A model generated the notes under the pieces. It was not told the origin of the DNA, searched no databases, and worked only from the letters and a program-made list of their open reading frames with translations. Of a stretch of DNA of 64,000 bases, positions 1-8,700 are shown piece after piece; within the stretch, counting starts at the first letter, position 1; each line of letters opens with the position of its first letter. Both the position numbers and the translations under genes were made by a program. The stretch is taken from assembly GCA_016710635.1 (NCBI GenBank), contig JADJVL010000006.1:62001-126000 (forward strand). Direction: 5' to 3'. The DNA is from Holophagaceae bacterium. Its GTDB lineage: Bacteria; Acidobacteriota; Holophagae; Holophagales; Holophagaceae.

Positions 1-1
1 C

Positions 2-76
2 GTCACCGTGATGCACGAGATCGCCCATGCCTTCGGCATCGGCGAGGACCGGCTGGAGGAGCTGGGCCTGGGCTGA
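2..76 (+). CDS. Zincin-like metallopeptidase, C-terminal fragment
   Basis: Only the last 24 codons lie in the window; the gene starts upstream. The fragment carries HEIAHAFGI, an HExxH zinc-binding helix, followed by a short tail ending GLG. This matches the end of the small zincin_1-type metallopeptidases (PF06262), in which the HExxH helix lies close to the C-terminus. The two His residues would bind zinc and the Glu would be the general base. The substrate of the family is not established. The assignment rests on this one motif. Confidence 0.6.
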   Translation, partial: VTVMHEIAHAFGIGEDRLEELGLG

Positions 77-140
77 ACTTCGCCTTCCTTCGATGGGGCC
101 CCGTGCCTACCATGGCCCATCCCATCCGAAGGACCTGCCC

Positions 141-1490
141 ATGACCCGCGCATGCCGCCCTGCCCTGCTGCTACTCCTCCTGGCCCCCGGCCTCGCCGCC
201 CAGGACGCCAAGATCCATCCCTACACTGCCCAGCTCACCACCGAGTGGCGCCAGAAGCTGGACGGCGCCGAAGCCGTCAGCCGCCCCGGGGGCGATCCGG
301 AGCAGGCCCTGCCGGTGCTGGAGGCCCTGGAGGCGTGGTACCAGGAGAAGAAGCAGGTCCTGGAGCGCCATCCCGAGTACAAGGAGTCCCTGAAGCGCCA
401 GCTCCTGCTCCGCATCAAGCTCACGAAGCTCACCGCCGTGAGCGGCCTCGTCTTCGCCGACGCCGCGGTGAAGCAGCAGAAGACCAGCCTCCTCGATGGC
501 AAGGGCGGCGCCTACGCTCAGCTGGAGAAGGCCGACAAGCTGGTGCAGTCCCTCGCCGCGGTGCTGGGGGACCAGCCCGCGGTCAAGGACCTGCAGGCCT
601 ACGTGGCGCAGGTGCGCGGCAAGGTGCAGGAGAAGGCGGGCCAGGTGAAGGGCGGCGGCGGGGCGCTGGCCACCGCCGTGGCGCCGGGGGTGAAGCTGCA
701 CCCCTACACCCAATCGACCTTCGAGACCTGGTCCGCCAACCTCGCCGAGGACGCCGGCATCCTCGCCGGCTCCCGGAGCGTGGAGGAGAAGGTCAAGGAG
801 CTGGAGGGCGGCCGGCGCTGGTTCGAGTCCAGCCACGCGGAGTTGAAGAAGCATCCCAACTTCGAGGCGGGCCTCGCGAAGCTGACGCCCCTCATGCTGG
901 GCCTTGCCGAACTGAAGGGGCGGCGCGCCGTGGAGTTCGCCGACAAGGGCCTGAAGGAGATGAACCCGAACATGTTCAGCGAAAGCTCCGGCACCTACCA
1001 GCAGCTCAAGGATGGGGAGAAGCTCCTCGCCGAGTTCGGCGGCGGCGCCGAGGCCGCCCAGGCCAAGGCCTCCCTCGAAGCCGCCAAGGCCCAGGTGGCG
1101 CGCCTCTCCGAGCAGTACAGCGCCAAGGCCGCGGCGGCCTTCCGCCTGCCCGCGGAAGCCTACGGCGGCGGCGACAAGGCCAGCCTCAAGGGCCAGCTCC
1201 TGGCGAAGTGGAAGGAGCTCTACCCCAGCGACCAGGTGCTCGGCGTGCGCTTCCTGAAGGGGGATTGGGAGCGCCGCAAAGAGTCGAACTGGAACAACGG
1301 CTCCTGGTACCACTACGACAACTCGGTGCTGCTGGTCTACGTGGTGATCCGGAAGTCCGCGGAACTGGCGACGGTCTATCCCGCCTACATCAACAAGAAC
1401 AATCAGACCGGCGCCATCGCCATCGGCGCGGGGACCAAGGGCAATGCTTACTCCCACCAGGACATGCTGATGAAGAACGTGAGCTTCTGA
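141..1490 (+). CDS. Secreted protein with internal domain duplication, function unknown
   Basis: 449 residues if started at ATG 141, which puts a clear signal peptide (MTRACRPALLLLLLAPGLAA) at the N-terminus; a longer ORF from position 27 would bury that signal. The mature protein has two similar Lys/Glu-rich helical halves, roughly residues 22-175 and 190-345. Each opens with a K(I/L)HPYT motif and continues through comparable stretches ending in a coiled-coil-like Ala/Lys/Glu region. A separate C-terminal part (about 360-449) is rich in Trp, Tyr and Asn and ends in a beta-like sequence. It is probably periplasmic or extracellular. I do not recognise the family. It stands alone between the metallopeptidase and the convergent DoxX gene. 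Confidence 0.7.
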   Translation: MTRACRPALLLLLLAPGLAAQDAKIHPYTAQLTTEWRQKLDGAEAVSRPGGDPEQALPVLEALEAWYQEKKQVLERHPEYKESLKRQLLLRIKLTKLTAVSGLVFADAAVKQQKTSLLDGKGGAYAQLEKADKLVQSLAAVLGDQPAVKDLQAYVAQVRGKVQEKAGQVKGGGGALATAVAPGVKLHPYTQSTFETWSANLAEDAGILAGSRSVEEKVKELEGGRRWFESSHAELKKHPNFEAGLAKLTPLMLGLAELKGRRAVEFADKGLKEMNPNMFSESSGTYQQLKDGEKLLAEFGGGAEAAQAKASLEAAKAQVARLSEQYSAKAAAAFRLPAEAYGGGDKASLKGQLLAKWKELYPSDQVLGVRFLKGDWERRKESNWNNGSWYHYDNSVLLVYVVIRKSAELATVYPAYINKNNQTGAIAIGAGTKGNAYSHQDMLMKNVSF

Positions 1491-1505
1491 CCCCGGCGCC
1501 GGCCC

Positions 1506-1913
1506 TCAGCCCTGGGGCGCGGCGGCCTGCGCCTCCCCCAGGCAGAGCGAGGCCAGGCAGGCGATCAGCAGCACGCTGTACTCCACGCCGTTGCGGCCAC
1601 CCCCCACCACGAACCAGCCTTCGCGGCCATGGACGAGGAGGATGCCCGCCAACAGGTTGGCCATGAAGCCGCAGGCCACCGGGCGCACCAGCCGGCCCCA
1701 GGCCAGCAGCGTGCCGCCCGCCAGCTCGAAGGCCGTGATGGCCCCGGCGAGGGCCACGCCGAAGGGGAAGCCCTTGGAGGCGAGGAAGCCCCCGAAGTCC
1801 GGTACGCCGTGGACCAGGAGGCGGTAGGCCCCGTGGATGAAGAGGAGGAGGGCCACCGTCACGCGGAGCAGGGTGCGGGCATGGCGCGGATCCTTCATCG
1901 AGTCTTCGGGCAT
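1506..1913 (-). CDS. DoxX family membrane protein
   Basis: 135 residues from ATG 1913, chosen because GGAGG lies five bases upstream; a longer ORF begins at 1976 but lacks a comparable site. Four hydrophobic segments are visible: VTVALLLFIHGAYRLLVHGV, a Gly-rich helix around GVALAGAITAFELAGGTLLA, a third around VACGFMANLLAGILL, and a last one before the Ala-rich C-terminus. The pattern and the GxxFExxGGxLL-type second helix fit the DoxX/DoxD superfamily of small inner-membrane proteins, some linked to redox or thiol stress. The specific role is unknown. It converges with the secreted repeat protein. Confidence 0.7.
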   Translation of the reverse strand: MPEDSMKDPRHARTLLRVTVALLLFIHGAYRLLVHGVPDFGGFLASKGFPFGVALAGAITAFELAGGTLLAWGRLVRPVACGFMANLLAGILLVHGREGWFVVGGGRNGVEYSVLLIACLASLCLGEAQAAAPQG

Positions 1914-2065
1914 GGGGCCTCCAGGCATCAGGTTGCGGGATAGGCTTCCAGCCTGCGGGAATACCGATAAGGGCACGAGCCGGTCCGCCCCGCGCCGGCG
2001 CGCCTGACCCCGCCAGGGAAAAGCCGCTTCGCCCTGCTACCGTGGGCCCGTCCCCGGAGCTCCCC

Positions 2066-2752
2066 ATGCCCGCGCCTGAACACTGGCCCTCCGTCTACCG
2101 CGATCGGCCCGAAATTTTCGCCGCCTTCGCCCGGGCGGAGGACCCCCAAGGCCGCATCGTGGCGCGCCTCGCGGAGCTGGCAAATCTAGAGGGCACAACC
2201 GCCCTGGAGCTCGGGTGCGGCACGGGACGCTACACCACCGAACTGGCGCAGCGCTGCGCGCGCTACCTCGCCACGGACCCCAGCCCCGCGCTGCTGGAGC
2301 TGGCAAAGCGGGACGGCGCCGCGCCGTGGCTCCTACGGACACGCGCCGAGCGCCTGCCCCTGAAGGACCACTGCGTGGATCGCGTGCTGGCCACCTGGGT
2401 CCTCGCCTACCTGCGCCCCGGCGACCGCGCCGCCGCCCTGGCGGAGGCAGCGCGGGTGCTTCGTCCCGGGGGCAGCATGTGGCTGGTGGAGAACCACTGG
2501 GACGGCGAATTCCAGGAGCTGCGGGACCGCGCCGGCTATGGCGCCGAGCCCGGCGTGAAGGCCCTTATCGAAGCAGGCGGCTTCCGCGTCGCCGCGCGTA
2601 TCGAGTCCGAACTGCGCTTCGATTCCAACGAGGAAGCCGCCGCCATCCTCGGCGCCCTCTGCGGCGAGACCGTCGCCGAAAAACTGCGCCGCGCCCCCCG
2701 CCGCAGCTTTGGTCATGAGGTGGTGATCCTCCAGCGGGCAGCCGGTCCGTGA
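2066..2752 (+). CDS. Class I SAM-dependent methyltransferase
   Basis: 228 residues from ATG 2066, which has GGAG a few bases upstream; the frame is also open from GTG 2042. Motif I for S-adenosylmethionine binding is LELGCGTGRYTTEL (about residues 50-63). An acidic motif II follows near ATDPS, and a motif IV/V region near DRVLATWVLAYLRPGDRAAA. The arrangement is that of the Methyltransf_11/25 fold seen in UbiE-like and small-molecule methyltransferases. The VENHWDGEF segment after the core strand is unusual and gives no substrate clue. It is monocistronic, and the repeat cluster begins about 60 bases after its stop. Confidence 0.8.
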   Translation: MPAPEHWPSVYRDRPEIFAAFARAEDPQGRIVARLAELANLEGTTALELGCGTGRYTTELAQRCARYLATDPSPALLELAKRDGAAPWLLRTRAERLPLKDHCVDRVLATWVLAYLRPGDRAAALAEAARVLRPGGSMWLVENHWDGEFQELRDRAGYGAEPGVKALIEAGGFRVAARIESELRFDSNEEAAAILGALCGETVAEKLRRAPRRSFGHEVVILQRAAGP

Positions 2753-2812
2753 GTGTGTGCGAGGGTGTGAGGGTGTGAGGTTCCGCCAGGCGGGCCGGGC
2801 GGTTGTTTGACG

Positions 2813-2890
2813 GTTGACCTGGCCGTTGATCTTGACCTTTCAGTTGATCTTGACCTTGCCGTTGATTTTGACCTTGCAGTTGACCTTGAA
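2813..2890 (+). repeat. 18-base tandem tract, first copy
   Basis: About four imperfect units of the pattern GTTGACCTTGACCTTGCC follow a 12-base partial unit. Unit variants differ by T/C changes. The tract ends six bases before the first hairpin. Because the period is a multiple of three, it reads as a repeated Val-Asp-Leu-Asp-Leu-Ala peptide, which I treat as incidental. Confidence 0.8.
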
Positions 2891-2896
2891 CAGGTG

Positions 2897-2958
2897 CTTG
2901 AGTCCGGCGCGGCGGCACTTTGCCGCGTCGGACTCAAGCGCAAGCAAGCGATAGCGCG
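2897..2958 (+). ncRNA. Putative structured RNA element A1 (hairpin plus conserved 14-mer)
   Basis: Bases 2897-2938 form a 17 bp stem with the 8-base loop GGCACTTT; the outer arm is CTTGAGTCCG pairing with CGGACTCAAG. The only non-Watson-Crick pair is G-T. Six bases later lies CAAGCGATAGCGCG (2945-2958), the sequence shared by every member of the family. No promoter or terminator was identified, so transcription is an inference from the G-U polarity seen across copies. Confidence 0.6.
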
Positions 2959-3060
2959 CAAGGCTGGGTCGGAATCAACCCTCAATGAAGCCTGGCAAAA
3001 GCAGCCGGAGCGCAGCCCTTGCTCCCCGGCCCCGAGCGGGACATTCCGGCACCAACCTCG

Positions 3061-3132
3061 CGCGCTATCGCTTGCGAGCACCGCTCCCAAGCACGGATCG
3101 CAAAGGGCGCGATCCGCACTTGGAAGCGGTGC
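3061..3132 (-). ncRNA. Putative structured RNA element A3 (inverted, diverged stem)
   Basis: Read on the minus strand, 3132-3078 form a 24 bp stem with loop GCCCTTT, followed by the conserved 14-mer at 3074-3061. The stem begins GCACCGCTTCC and is unrelated in sequence to elements A1 and A2, yet fully paired apart from three positions. All three are G-T on the minus strand. It lacks the GACCTT tract; a short TTTTAAAAACAG run sits in its place. Confidence 0.6.
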
Positions 3133-3195
3133 CTGTTTTTAAAACCTCGGCGGTTCGGAGGGTCCATTTCGGCCGGGACCGACGGGCGGTCTGCC

Positions 3196-3240
3196 GTTGA
3201 CCTTGACCTGTCAGTTGACCTTGACCTTGCCGTTGACCTT
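3196..3240 (+). repeat. 18-base tandem tract, second copy
   Basis: Two and a half units: GTTGACCTTGACCTGTCA, GTTGACCTTGACCTTGCC, then GTTGACCTT. It ends ten bases before hairpin A2, with the linker CAAAAGGTG also seen (as CAAAAAGGTG) next to the hairpin of element B2 at 50.2 kb. Confidence 0.8.
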
Positions 3241-3249
3241 CAAAAGGTG

Positions 3250-3311
3250 CTTGAGTCCGGCGCGGCGGCACTTTGCCGCGTCGGACTCAAGCGCAAGCAA
3301 GCGATAGCGCG
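3250..3311 (+). ncRNA. Putative structured RNA element A2
   Basis: The hairpin at 3250-3291 is identical to that of element A1 (17 bp stem, GGCACTTT loop, one G-T pair). The conserved 14-mer follows at 3298-3311. The copy extends downstream to about 3375 with clear similarity to the region after A1, then stops some 40 bases before the convergent stop codon of the radical SAM gene. Confidence 0.6.
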
Positions 3312-3412
3312 CAAGGCTGGGTCGGAATGAAGCCTCGGTGAAGGGAGGCAAAAGCAGCCACCGTGCAGCTCTTGCCACCCATCTCCTCGATCGAAAGCTC
3401 AGCCGCGAACCC

Positions 3413-4171
3413 TCACCCACCGACCTTCAACCCCCCACCTTCCGCCCACACATACGCCACGCTCGACGCGTGCAGCATGTCGCTCCGCCGGTACACGGGA
3501 AAACCCAGGTCGACCTTTCGGGCGCCTTCCACGGCGGCGGAGAAAGTTTCGAAACTGGTGCCCAGGCGATCCCCGTTGCGGGCGCCGGCGCGGCCGACGG
3601 TGAGGAAGCGGTAGAGGTGCCAGGCGTGGATTCGTGCGCCCGCGGCCTTCAGCCCGCCCAGGAAGGCCGCCAGGGCGGGCAATTCGCCGAGGTTCTCCCG
3701 GGTCACCACCGTGGAGATGGTGATCTCCCGGCCGGCCCGGGCGAGGGCGTGGAGGCGGTCCAGCACCACGGCGTGGTGGCCGCCGGTATGGCGGCGGAGC
3801 TGGTCGTGGACCGCCGGGTCCAGGGCTTCCAGGGGCAGGATGAAGCGGTCGAGCATGGGCAGCCCTTCGAATCCTTCCGGCAGGTGGATGCCGTTGGTGC
3901 AGACCTGCACGGTGAAGCCCAGGCCCTTGGCGGTCTGCGCCAGTTCCAGCAGGCCATGGGGCCACAGGAAGGGCTCGCCGCCCCCCAGCACCACATTCAG
4001 GATGCCTTGGTCCTTCAGGGCCACGAGCATGGCTTCGGCCTGGGGCCGGGACATCACCGCGAAGTTCGTCTCGCTGCCGCAGAAGGTGCAGGCCATGTCG
4101 CAGTCCGGCAGCAGGTAGACCGCCGCGATCCGCTTGCGGGGGTCCAGCGCAGGAAGGAGGCCGCCGGGCAT
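3413..4171 (-). CDS. Radical SAM domain protein
   Basis: 252 residues. The cluster motif CDMACTFC (CxxxCxxC) at about residues 24-31 binds the 4Fe-4S centre, and VVLGGGEPFLW supplies the SAM-contacting GGE motif. The strand motifs VQVCTNG and ILPLEAL continue the TIM-barrel pattern. There is no extra SPASM cysteine cluster, and the C-terminus is short, so the enzyme is a minimal radical SAM protein whose substrate cannot be named. It starts 7 bases after the DinB gene ends and is the last gene of a three-gene operon (thioesterase, DinB, radical SAM). The ribosome-binding site is weak, consistent with coupling to the upstream gene. Confidence 0.75.
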   Translation of the reverse strand: MPGGLLPALDPRKRIAAVYLLPDCDMACTFCGSETNFAVMSRPQAEAMLVALKDQGILNVVLGGGEPFLWPHGLLELAQTAKGLGFTVQVCTNGIHLPEGFEGLPMLDRFILPLEALDPAVHDQLRRHTGGHHAVVLDRLHALARAGREITISTVVTRENLGELPALAAFLGGLKAAGARIHAWHLYRFLTVGRAGARNGDRLGTSFETFSAAVEGARKVDLGFPVYRRSDMLHASSVAYVWAEGGGLKVGG

Positions 4172-4178
4172 GGGGATG

Positions 4179-4682
4179 CTAGGTTCCCGAGATGGGGGGC
4201 AGGAGTTCGGAAGGAGCCACCGCTCCAGCGCCCCGCCGATCCCCGGTGGCCGCGCGGCGGTGGTAGTCCACCTGGCCGAGGTGGAAGGCGAGGTGGCTCA
4301 GCAGGTGCAGGAGGAGGACCTGCGTGCCCGGCTGCCGCCCGCCGAAGGCGATGGGAAAGGGTTCCTGCAGTCTGGATGGGTCGAAGGCCGCGAGCCCCGC
4401 CTCCAAGTCCCGGACCGTGGCCTGGATTTCCGCGAGGACCGCCGCCTTCGGCAGGTCCCTGGCGGCGAATTCCGCCTCCCGGTCCCGCACGTAGCCCGTG
4501 CCGCCATAGGTTGCGCCAATAAAGTGTCGGAGATTCCCACAGAGATGCAGGGCCAGGTTCCCGCCGGCGTTCGCCAGGCCCGGGACGGGCTGCCAGAGGC
4601 TGGCATCGTCGGGATAGAGGTCCACCTCCCGGGCCAGGGTGGCCAGTTCCCGCAGCAGCAGCGTCCGCAGATCCCCGATCAC
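4179..4682 (-). CDS. DinB-fold protein
   Basis: 167 residues with the four-helix DinB/DUF1572 pattern. The candidate metal-binding His residues are in GNLALHLCGNLRHFIG in the second helix and LLHLLSHLAFHLGQVDYHRR in the last helix. Members of this superfamily include metal-dependent thiol transferases (for example bacillithiol or mycothiol S-transferases) as well as uncharacterised damage-inducible proteins. The presence of bshB/bshC elsewhere in the window makes a bacillithiol-linked role conceivable but unproven. Its ATG overlaps the stop of the thioesterase gene by four bases. Confidence 0.7.
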   Translation of the reverse strand: MIGDLRTLLLRELATLAREVDLYPDDASLWQPVPGLANAGGNLALHLCGNLRHFIGATYGGTGYVRDREAEFAARDLPKAAVLAEIQATVRDLEAGLAAFDPSRLQEPFPIAFGGRQPGTQVLLLHLLSHLAFHLGQVDYHRRAATGDRRGAGAVAPSELLPPISGT

Positions 4683-5104
4683 CGCGCCACCGCTTCGATC
4701 TTCCTCCGCAGCTTCTCGTCGAACTTCGAACGCAGGATCAGCGCCCGCATGTGGGTGCCCTTGGCGATGAGGTCCACGCCGTCGTGGGCCTCCACGTCGA
4801 AGCGCAGGCGCCGGCCTTCGATGGAGACGAGGCTAACCTTCGCGGTGACTTCGAAGCCCGGGGGCGTGGCGGCGTCGTGGCTCACGGAGATGTGGGTGCC
4901 CAGGCTCTGCTCGCCCTCGTCGAGGTGAGGGGCGAGCATGGCGACGCAAGCCCACTCCAGAAAGCCCACCAGGAAGCCGGTGGCGAAGACCCCGGGCATG
5001 GCGCTGAAATCAATGGACTCCGGATAGAGCGCCGGCACGGTCTTCGAAGGCGTGACCTGGAAGCGGAGTTCGTGGGTCATGCCGGCAACCAGGGTCTCCT
5101 TCAT
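4679..5104 (-). CDS. FlK-like hotdog thioesterase
   Basis: 141 residues with the hotdog-fold signature of the fluoroacetyl-CoA thioesterase-like family. GFLEWACVAMLAPHL contains the helix Glu, and SLGTHISVSHDAATPPG supplies the conserved His and the Gly-rich strand. These correspond to the catalytic Glu and His of FlK. It probably hydrolyses a short acyl-CoA. The start MKETLVAGMTHELRF follows an A/G-rich leader (GGGAGGGCG). It is the first gene of the operon leading to DinB and the radical SAM protein, and nothing else in the operon identifies the acyl group. Confidence 0.7.
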   Translation of the reverse strand: MKETLVAGMTHELRFQVTPSKTVPALYPESIDFSAMPGVFATGFLVGFLEWACVAMLAPHLDEGEQSLGTHISVSHDAATPPGFEVTAKVSLVSIEGRRLRFDVEAHDGVDLIAKGTHMRALILRSKFDEKLRRKIEAVAR

Positions 5105-5708
5105 CGCGCCCTCCCTGCCTCATCATTCCACGCATGAGGTCCATGTCCGATCAAACCATGTTTTCATCCCCGTCGATGGTGCAGTGCCTGCGGGGCCGAT
5201 CCGAGGGCGATGGGTTGGGGCGGGCGGCTGGCACCGCGCTCCTCTTCCGCTGTCTGCGGGCGCACCCACGGGTTTGACTTTCAGCGGGCACAAGCCCCGT
5301 CCAGGAGGCCCGAGACGGCGCGTGGATTCCACCGTGACCCCACGCCCCTCCCACCCCCTCCGGGGAATCCCGGAAGGTCCTTCTGTGGAAGCGGCCGGCA
5401 GGCTCCCCCTCGGCAATCCGGGCAACGGATTTTCACAGATCAAATTCCCCTGTCCCATTTTCCGGCTCCTGGCATCATGTCGCACCTCTGAGAAAAAAAG
5501 TGATGTTGGTCCATGGCAGTTACCCGCGGACGAGTTCGCACCCCCTGGCGAGCGGGCGCTCCGTGATCACGTTGCCTGGGATGTCTCGTTCCAGTGAGTC
5601 GTTGGGCAGAGCCCGTGCAGAGGCGCGTCCCGGGGGCCCCCTGGCCGGACACCCAGTCCGCTCGACCGTCCTTCCGCCGGGCCTGCCGGTGGCGCCACGG
5701 GGTCGAGG
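5105..5708. other. Intergenic region, no gene seen
   Basis: This 604-base divergent gap separates the thioesterase operon from the hybrid kinase and presumably carries both promoters. Short ORFs exist in all frames, but none has a believable start or composition. A less GC-rich patch lies around 5430-5520 (including GAGAAAAAAAGTGATG). I found no clear hairpin, operator or member of the repeat family. Confidence 0.5.
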
Positions 5709-8700
5709 ATGACCGGGAAGGCCACCATCCTGGCGATGGCCCTGTGGGCTTTGGGGGGCTTCGCCTTCGGCCAGGTGCCGGACCTCGGCGCCCCGATCCT
5801 CACCAACTACGAGCCGGAACAGTTCAAGGCCTCCAGTCAGACCTGGGTGGCGGTGCAGGATCGCCGAGGCGTCTTGTACTTTGGGAATTCCGCGGGAGTC
5901 CTGGAGTTTGATGGCCAGCGCTGGCAACTCATCCCGACGCCGGGAAACCCACTCACCCGTTCCCTGGCCGCGGGGCCTGATGGAACGATCTACTACGGCT
6001 CCATCGGCGACATCGGCTACCTGGCCGTATCCCCCACCGGCAAGATCTCCGCGGTCTCCCTCAAGGAAGCCCTGCCCCCGAGCGAGCGGTCCTTCAACGA
6101 TGTCTGGCAGGTCGAGAGCTGTGCCGATGGGATCTACTTCCTGACCCGGAGCAAGATCTTCCGCTTCCACGGCGGCAGGATCACCGCCCTGCCAGGCCTG
6201 TTCGCCTCGTCCCAGGCCTGCGTGCTCAATGGGACCTTGTTCTATGCGGACATAGAAAAGGGCATCTGCCTCGTGGACGGGGACAAGGTGGTACCCCTTC
6301 CCGGGTTGGCGGGGGTCTACAACGGGAAGCGCATCAACATGGCCCCTTTCGGACGCCACGAACTTCTGGTGGGGCGGCTTTCGGGGGATTTCCGCCGCAT
6401 TGATCTCTCCGCGCTCTGGGATGAGACCGCCCGGAAATACGACAGCACCCGCCCAACGCCCAAGGGCATGGTTCAGCCCTTCCCCACCGAGCTGGACGCC
6501 TTCCTGCCGGACAGCCAGGCCTTCATCTACAAGCTCGTGCCCCTCGGGGCGGACGCCTTCGCCATCTGCACGGTCAAGGCAGGCATCATCATTTTCGGTC
6601 GGGACGGCAAGATCATCCGCGCCATCAACAAGGATTCGGGCCTCCCGGACAACACCGTGGCGGGTCTCCTCGTGGATCGCTCGAACAATCTGTGGGCCAC
6701 CACCAACTCGGGCATCTGCCACATCGAACTGAGCGTGCCCCAATCGATCTTCGGGGCCCGCAACGGCATCGACGGGATTTCCCTTTCCATGGGCATGCAC
6801 AAGGGGCGCTTGTACGTGGGCACCTTCCAGAACCTGTACGTACAGGCTCCGTACACCTTCACCCTCAAGAAGGACGTGCCGACCTTTGTGGCCGTCAAAG
6901 ACAGTCCGAACGAGGTCTGGCAATTCATGGAAGTCGATGGCGATCTCATGGTGGCCAGTAGTCGGGGGCTCTTCCGGATCCAGGATGAAGCGGCCATCAA
7001 GGTTCCGGGCTCCTCCACCAACGCCCTGTGCCTTGGAATCTCCCGGCGATGGCCAGGGCACCTCTTTGTGGGGATGATGGGTGGGGTCGAGGTCTTCAGG
7101 CGCGTTTCGGACCAGTGGGCCCTGGTGGGGAAGTTGGGAGGGGTTCGGGACAACATCCGGCGCATCACCCAGGATGCCGATGGCGACCTCTGGTTGAGCA
7201 CCGAGGTCAATGGCCTGCTCAGGGCCCATTTTTCCGGCAACACACCCACGGATGCAGGTGTGCATGGTTTCGGCCCGGAGCATGGGCTGCCGGGGCTTAC
7301 CGGCCTGAATGCCAGCTTCCACGGAACGACCCTTTACGTGCTTTCTCTCAAAGGCCTGTATCACGCCATCATCCCGCCGTGGGATGCCAACGAGCCCGAC
7401 CAGACCCGCTTTGCGCCCGACCTCGCCTTGGGCAAGGCATTCAGTGATCCCCCCACGGAGCTCAAGACGATGGTTCCGGACGGGAAGGACGGCATCTTCT
7501 TCAGCACCTCCAGAGGCGTGGTCTGGGCCCGCCCGGGCAGGGACGGGCAATTCCAGCTGACGACAGGGCCTTTCCGCGGGCTCACAGCCCCGGATGAACC
7601 CATCTTCGTCCATCCCAACGGCAGCGCCTGGCTTACCGGGAAGACCCTGTATCGGGTGGACCCCTGGGCTGCCAAGGACTATGACCAGCGCTTCGAGGTG
7701 CTGATCCGGAAGGTGGTCGGCAAGTCCCATCGGGTGGTGTTCGAAGGCACCCACAGTCAGGAAGGCACGGCGTTCCGCAGCAAACGAACCGTGTTCCGCA
7801 CCGACCAAGGGGGCGGGGCTGTGCCTGAACTTCCCTACGGCCAGAACGCCCTGGCCTTCGAGTTTGCCGCCGCGTTCTTTGAAAGGCCCGGGACGACCCA
7901 GTTCCAGTACCTGCTTGAAGGCTTCGACAAGGACTGGAGCGAATGGGGCACGGTGGCGACCAAGGAGTACACGAACCTTCCAGAGCGGAATTATCGCTTC
8001 AGGGTGAGGGCCAAGAATCTTTACGGAACCCCGGGGCAGGAAGCCCAGTACGGGTTCCGGATCCTGGCGCCCTGGTACCGGACGATATGGGCCTACCTCG
8101 CCTGGATCTCCCTGGGGAGCATGGCGCTGGTGGGCATCGTCTATGGCTACACACGCAAGCTGCAGCGCCAGAAATGGGTTCTCGAGGCCCTGGTGACCAG
8201 GCGCACGGCGGAGCTGAAGCTTGCCAAGGACGGGGCGGAGCTCGCCAAGGACGCGGCGGAGCTGGCCCGGGAAGCAGCGGAACGAGCCAATGCCTTCAAA
8301 TCCACCTTCCTCGCCACCACCACCCACGAATTGCGGACACCCCTGAATGCGATCATCGGGTTCTCCCGGATGCTGGTGCAGGGCGATGTCCGGGAAGCCG
8401 AGCGGAGGGATTTCTCACGCACGATCTGGGGTGCTGCCGAGTCCCTCCTGCAACTGGTCAATGACCTGCTGGATCTGAACAAGATCGAGGCGGGGAAGCT
8501 GGACGTGGAGCGTGTCCCCGTGGACCTGCGGCAGATCCTTGAGGAGGCCCTGGTCCTGATGGGAACCCGGGCCCAGGAGCGGAACCTGCTGCTGCTTTGC
8601 GAGGTGGACCCCGAAGTGCCGGACCGGATGCTGGGGGATCCCCTGAGGATCCGCCAGATGCTGGTGAACCTGCTGGGCAACGCCGTGAAGTTCACGCACC

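Larger units (their letters stand above)
2813..3375 (+). repeat. Hairpin-repeat cluster A (three elements)
   Basis: This non-coding stretch between the methyltransferase and the radical SAM gene holds two near-identical plus-strand elements (about 2813-3020 and 3196-3375) with an inverted, diverged element (3061-3132) between them. Each plus-strand element has the same order: an 18-base tandem tract, a perfect or near-perfect hairpin, the 14-mer CAAGCGATAGCGCG, and a downstream section of about 60 bases containing GGCTGGGTCGGAAT and GGCAAAAGCAGCC. Just upstream (2755-2780) is a degenerate GAGGGTGT-type tandem run. The same element family recurs at 49.8-50.3 kb. There is no recognisable protein or transposase gene here. 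Confidence 0.85.

Noticed and set aside
2807..3142. ORF reading Val-Asp-Leu-Asp-Leu repeats as a protein gene
   Set aside because: It has no ribosome-binding site, is made of the tandem tract and hairpin, and ends in sequence without protein character. It is better explained as a by-product of the repeats.
2813..3375. CRISPR array
   Set aside because: The tandem units are 18 bases with no unique spacers between them, and no cas gene is present.
3413..4171. Viperin-type antiviral radical SAM enzyme
   Set aside because: The CxxxCxxC and GGE motifs are shared by all radical SAM proteins. I could not identify viperin-specific C-terminal motifs, and no defence genes are nearby.
5520..8327. Minus-strand ORF of 935 codons opposite the hybrid kinase
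   Set aside because: Composition is that of an antisense shadow in GC-rich DNA; the plus strand encodes clear kinase and propeller domains.
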